Below are positions 5,745 to 7,818 of a stretch of 7,818 nt of DNA, one piece after another. The stretch covers positions 1 to 7,818 of the forward strand of contig DATCSF010000070.1 in assembly GCA_036568625.1 (NCBI GenBank). Direction: 5' to 3'. The notes beneath the pieces were generated by a model. The model saw only the letters and a program-made list of their open reading frames with translations. It did not search any database and was not told the DNA's origin. A program made the position numbers and the translations under genes. Origin of the DNA: 66-474 sp036568625. Lineage in GTDB: Bacteria > Pseudomonadota > Gammaproteobacteria > Xanthomonadales > Rhodanobacteraceae. The stretch's first letter is position 1. The number at the start of each line of letters is the position of its first letter.

Positions 5745-5748
5745 CGGC

Positions 5749-7467
5749 TCAGAATTCCTTCCAGTTGCCGGTGTCCGCTTCTTCGACCCTGATGCGTGGC
5801 GCGGACTTTCGTACCGCGGCGAACACCGCTTCGGTGGCGCGGCCGACATCCGGAATCTGCTCACTGTCGGGCGCATCGCAATCGACGTGCTCGTCCTTGC
5901 CCGCGAGCTGGAAGAAACAGACCTGGCGTGACAGCTTGACGGCCTGTTCCTGCATCGCACGCGCGGCCACCGATGCCTCTTCGACCAGCGCGGAGTTCTG
6001 CTGGGTCATTGCTTCGATCTCGGCCACGGCGTGGCTCACCTGGTCGATGCCGACCGATTGCTCCTGGTTGGCCGTCGCGATTTCCGACACGATGTCGGTA
6101 ACCTTCTTCACGCTCTCGACGATTTCCGAAAGCGCGGCGCCGGACTGGTTGACCAGCGCGGAACCGATGCGCACCTTTTCCTCGCTGTCGGCGATCAGTT
6201 GCTTGATCTCGGTGGCCGCGTCGGCGCTGCGCTGCGCGAGGCTGCGCACTTCGCTTGCCACCACCGCGAAGCCGCGCCCCTGCTCGCCGGCGCGCGCGGC
6301 TTCCACCGCGGCATTCAACGCCAGCAGGTTGGTCTGGAAGGCGATGTCCTGGATCAGCCGCACGATGTCACCGATCTTGCGGCTGGACGCGTCGATCTCG
6401 GCCATCGCGGCGACCGCTTCGCGCACCACCTCGCCGCCGTGCTCGGCGTGTTCGCGCGCGCCGCGCGCCAGGTGGTTGGCGTGGTTGGCGTTGTCCGCGT
6501 TGTGCTTGACGGTGGCGGTCATCTCTTCCATTGACGAGGCGGTTTCCACCAGGCTGGAAGCCTGTTCCTGGGTGCGCTGGCTGAGGCCGTCGTTGCCGCG
6601 CGCGATCTGCTGCGCGGCGCTGCTGACGGCGTCGGAACCCTGGCGCACTTCGTCGACGATCGAGCTGAGGCGCTCGTCCATCACCCGGAACGCATCGAGC
6701 AGCCGGCCCAGTTCGTCGCGCCGCTTGACCGTGATGCCGTGTCCCAGCCGGCCCTCGGCGATGGCGTAGGCCACGTCGGCCAGGCGCTTCAAGGTGTGGC
6801 CGAGCGAGCGCACCAGCAACGTCGATACCAGCGCGGCGAGCAGCAAGCCGATGACCAGCGCACCCAGCACCATCGCGCGCACCCTGTCGTAGCGGTCCAC
6901 CTGGCCTTCGTAGATCTGCTTCACCTCGTCGCCTTGCGCCTGGATCAGCTGGTTGAGCGCGTCCAGCCGCATCATCAATTGCGGGCGCACCTGCATCTCC
7001 AGCATGTCGCGGGTGCCCTTGTCTGCCTGCCCCAGCGCGTCGTAGATGTCGCCGAGTCCGCTCGCGTAGTCCGCATCCGAGGCGCGGAAATCCTTGTACT
7101 TCGCGGCGATCGCGGCACTCATCGGCACCGCCGCCAGCTTGTGGTTGAGCGCGGCGATGTCGCCCGTGATCTTCTTCGACTCGGCAACCTTCTGTTTCAC
7201 CTGATCGGGATTGCCGACTGCGCCCGCGGCCTCGCCGAGCACCGTGAAATTCAGCAGCGACTTCGCACGCAGCTCACCCATCAGTTGCACCGGCGTCATG
7301 CCCTGCTCGTAACTGCGACGCATGCCGTCGTTCTGCCAGGCCATCGTGCCGAGACTGACGAAGGTGCCGGCCACCAGCATCAGCCCGAGCAATCCGAGCA
7401 CGCCGATCAGGCGCACCCTGACGGACAGGTTCGAAAGCCTGGTGAAAATCGACATGGACTGCTTCAT
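5749..7467 (-). CDS. Methyl-accepting chemotaxis protein, Tar-like, with CheR/CheB tether NWKEF
   Basis: This transmembrane receptor senses a periplasmic ligand and sets CheA activity through CheW. The 572-residue product has a short cytoplasmic N-terminus, a first membrane helix (about 18-40), a periplasmic four-helix-bundle sensor (about 41-195) and a second membrane helix (about 197-219). A HAMP domain (about 220-272) and a long signalling coiled coil follow. The hairpin tip DIAFQTNLLALNAAVEAARAG (374-394) is the highly conserved CheA/CheW contact and is of the enterobacterial Tsr/Tar type. Candidate methylation sites lie in QRTQEQASSLVETASSMEE (297-315) and NSALVEEASVAA (491-502). The last five residues, NWKEF, match the NWETF pentapeptide that tethers CheR and CheB in Tar and Tsr, at the end of a flexible acidic tail. 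The ATG at 7467 is chosen because AAGGGG lies seven bases upstream and the membrane helix follows; the upstream ATG at 7632 would place the promoter inside the gene. The ligand cannot be told from sequence. Confidence 0.96.
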   Translation of the reverse strand: MKQSMSIFTRLSNLSVRVRLIGVLGLLGLMLVAGTFVSLGTMAWQNDGMRRSYEQGMTPVQLMGELRAKSLLNFTVLGEAAGAVGNPDQVKQKVAESKKITGDIAALNHKLAAVPMSAAIAAKYKDFRASDADYASGLGDIYDALGQADKGTRDMLEMQVRPQLMMRLDALNQLIQAQGDEVKQIYEGQVDRYDRVRAMVLGALVIGLLLAALVSTLLVRSLGHTLKRLADVAYAIAEGRLGHGITVKRRDELGRLLDAFRVMDERLSSIVDEVRQGSDAVSSAAQQIARGNDGLSQRTQEQASSLVETASSMEEMTATVKHNADNANHANHLARGAREHAEHGGEVVREAVAAMAEIDASSRKIGDIVRLIQDIAFQTNLLALNAAVEAARAGEQGRGFAVVASEVRSLAQRSADAATEIKQLIADSEEKVRIGSALVNQSGAALSEIVESVKKVTDIVSEIATANQEQSVGIDQVSHAVAEIEAMTQQNSALVEEASVAARAMQEQAVKLSRQVCFFQLAGKDEHVDCDAPDSEQIPDVGRATEAVFAAVRKSAPRIRVEEADTGNWKEF

Positions 7468-7474
7468 CGGTGTT

Positions 7475-7480
7475 CCCCTT
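7475..7480 (-). promoter_or_regulatory. Ribosome binding site that fixes the receptor start
   Basis: The minus strand reads AAGGGG here, seven bases before the ATG at 7467. It supports this start over the in-frame ATG at 7632, whose extra 55 residues show no receptor features. Confidence 0.75.
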
Positions 7481-7578
7481 CGATCGGCAATGGTGGCTGC
7501 GCAGGCATCCACCGGCGCGACGTGCACCGTGCCCCGTTGCGCAGGCGAATCCGTATCGGCGAAGCCGCTTCGTTGGCC

Positions 7579-7605
7579 GTATCGGCCAGGGGGAAGAAAA
7601 CTTGA
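7579..7605 (-). promoter_or_regulatory. Sigma-28 (FliA) promoter of the receptor gene
   Basis: The minus strand reads TCAAGTTT (7598-7605), 11 bases, then GCCGATAC (7579-7586). Each box matches the FliA consensus at seven of eight positions and the spacer is exact. Transcription would start near 7572, giving a leader of about 105 bases. A second copy of the ten bases GCCGATACGG occurs 26 bases downstream (7551-7560) without a matching -35. Confidence 0.88.
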
Positions 7606-7737
7606 GCTGCCAATGCAACCCAATTCTTTCACTCATTCCCCCATCGGCGCAGCGCACTGGCGGCCGCGTCGTCCCGCGCACGCTTTCGGCTGAAAGCCAT
7701 TCCGCGAAATGCGCCGCACTTTCGTTGCGTGCGCCGC

Positions 7738-7764
7738 TAAAGAATTTTCCCGGGGCGCCGAAAA
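7738..7764 (+). promoter_or_regulatory. Sigma-28-like promoter reading off the right edge
   Basis: The plus strand reads TAAAGAAT (7738-7745), 11 bases, then GCCGAAAA (7757-7764). The -10 matches the FliA consensus at seven of eight, the -35 at six of eight, and the spacer is exact. Transcription would start near 7771 and leave the window; no start codon with a good ribosome binding site is seen before the edge. It predicts a flagellar or chemotaxis gene just to the right. Confidence 0.65.
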
Positions 7765-7818
7765 CATTGACGAAGGCTGGCGCCGAGGTTGTTCCACCAG
7801 GGAGTGGGCACCCGGAAT

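Larger units (their letters stand above)
5335..5748. other. 414-base stretch without a convincing gene, between convergent genes
   Basis: The gap lies between the stop of the secreted-protein gene and the stop of the receptor gene. Both strands have open frames (for example minus 5740-5315 and plus 5562-5792), but their products are arginine/proline-rich, match nothing I know and lack good ribosome binding sites. GC-only hairpins occur: CGCCGTC/GACGGCG with a three-base loop (5517-5533) and GGCAT/ATGCC (5553-5566), which on the minus strand has a TTCG loop. Neither has a strong T tract. The size suggests either a decayed gene or plain spacer; I cannot tell which. Confidence 0.5.
7468..7818. 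other. Upstream region of the receptor gene, with divergent promoters
   Basis: These 351 bases hold no convincing gene. They contain the receptor's ribosome binding site and sigma-28 promoter on the minus strand, a repeated ten-base element (7551-7560 and 7577-7586), and a second sigma-28-like promoter on the plus strand near the right edge. The open frames through the region lack recognisable products. Confidence 0.7.

Noticed and set aside
7778..7793. Sigma-54-like sequence TGGCGC-N5-TTGTT on the plus strand
   Set aside because: The -12 GC is GT and the rest is a weak match; the sigma-28 site just upstream explains the position better.
1..7818. CRISPR arrays, tRNA or rRNA genes, insertion sequences, attachment sites
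   Set aside because: No regular repeat-spacer array, no tRNA-like cloverleaf, no transposase motif and no terminal inverted repeats were seen.

Overview
The window carries the core of a flagellar motor and chemotaxis locus from a GC-rich proteobacterium. The proteins are closest in style to beta/gamma-proteobacterial ones: an E. coli-type MotA and MotB, an Fe-independent textbook CheA with P1-P5 domains, and a Tar-like receptor. High GC, GTG starts and a lysine/alanine/serine-rich segment in CheA would suit Xanthomonadales (for example Rhodanobacteraceae) or a betaproteobacterium, but the sequence alone does not settle this.

Layout. On the minus strand, in transcription order, are motA (4589-3714), motB (3717-2770), cheA (2768-621) and cheW (643-146). 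This is the gene order of the E. coli 'mocha' operon. The genes are packed tightly: a 4-base overlap, a 1-base gap and a 23-base overlap. Divergent from motA is a small secreted protein of unknown function on the plus strand (4972-5334). A 414-base stretch without a convincing gene follows (5335-5748). Then comes a minus-strand chemoreceptor gene (7467-5749), whose product ends in a CheR/CheB-tethering pentapeptide. The two ends of the window (1-145 and 7468-7818) are intergenic or hold edges of unseen genes.

Regulation. Four sites match the flagellar sigma-28 (FliA) promoter, consensus TAAAGTTT-N11-GCCGATAA. One precedes motA, one precedes the receptor gene, one precedes the unknown secreted protein, and one at the right edge points out of the window. 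The uncharacterised protein therefore appears to belong to the late flagellar regulon. A perfect GTGA-N6-TCAC palindrome of the CRP/Clp type lies about 80 bases upstream of its predicted start of transcription.

How the parts work together. The receptor senses an unknown ligand in the periplasm and, with CheW, controls CheA autophosphorylation. CheA phosphorylates CheY (not in the window), which acts on the flagellar switch, while MotA/MotB form the proton-driven stator. CheY, CheZ, CheR, CheB and the flhDC genes are not in the window. The most unusual items are the sigma-28-linked secreted protein, the histone-tail-like linker in CheA, and the repeated or palindromic sequences around the motA promoter.
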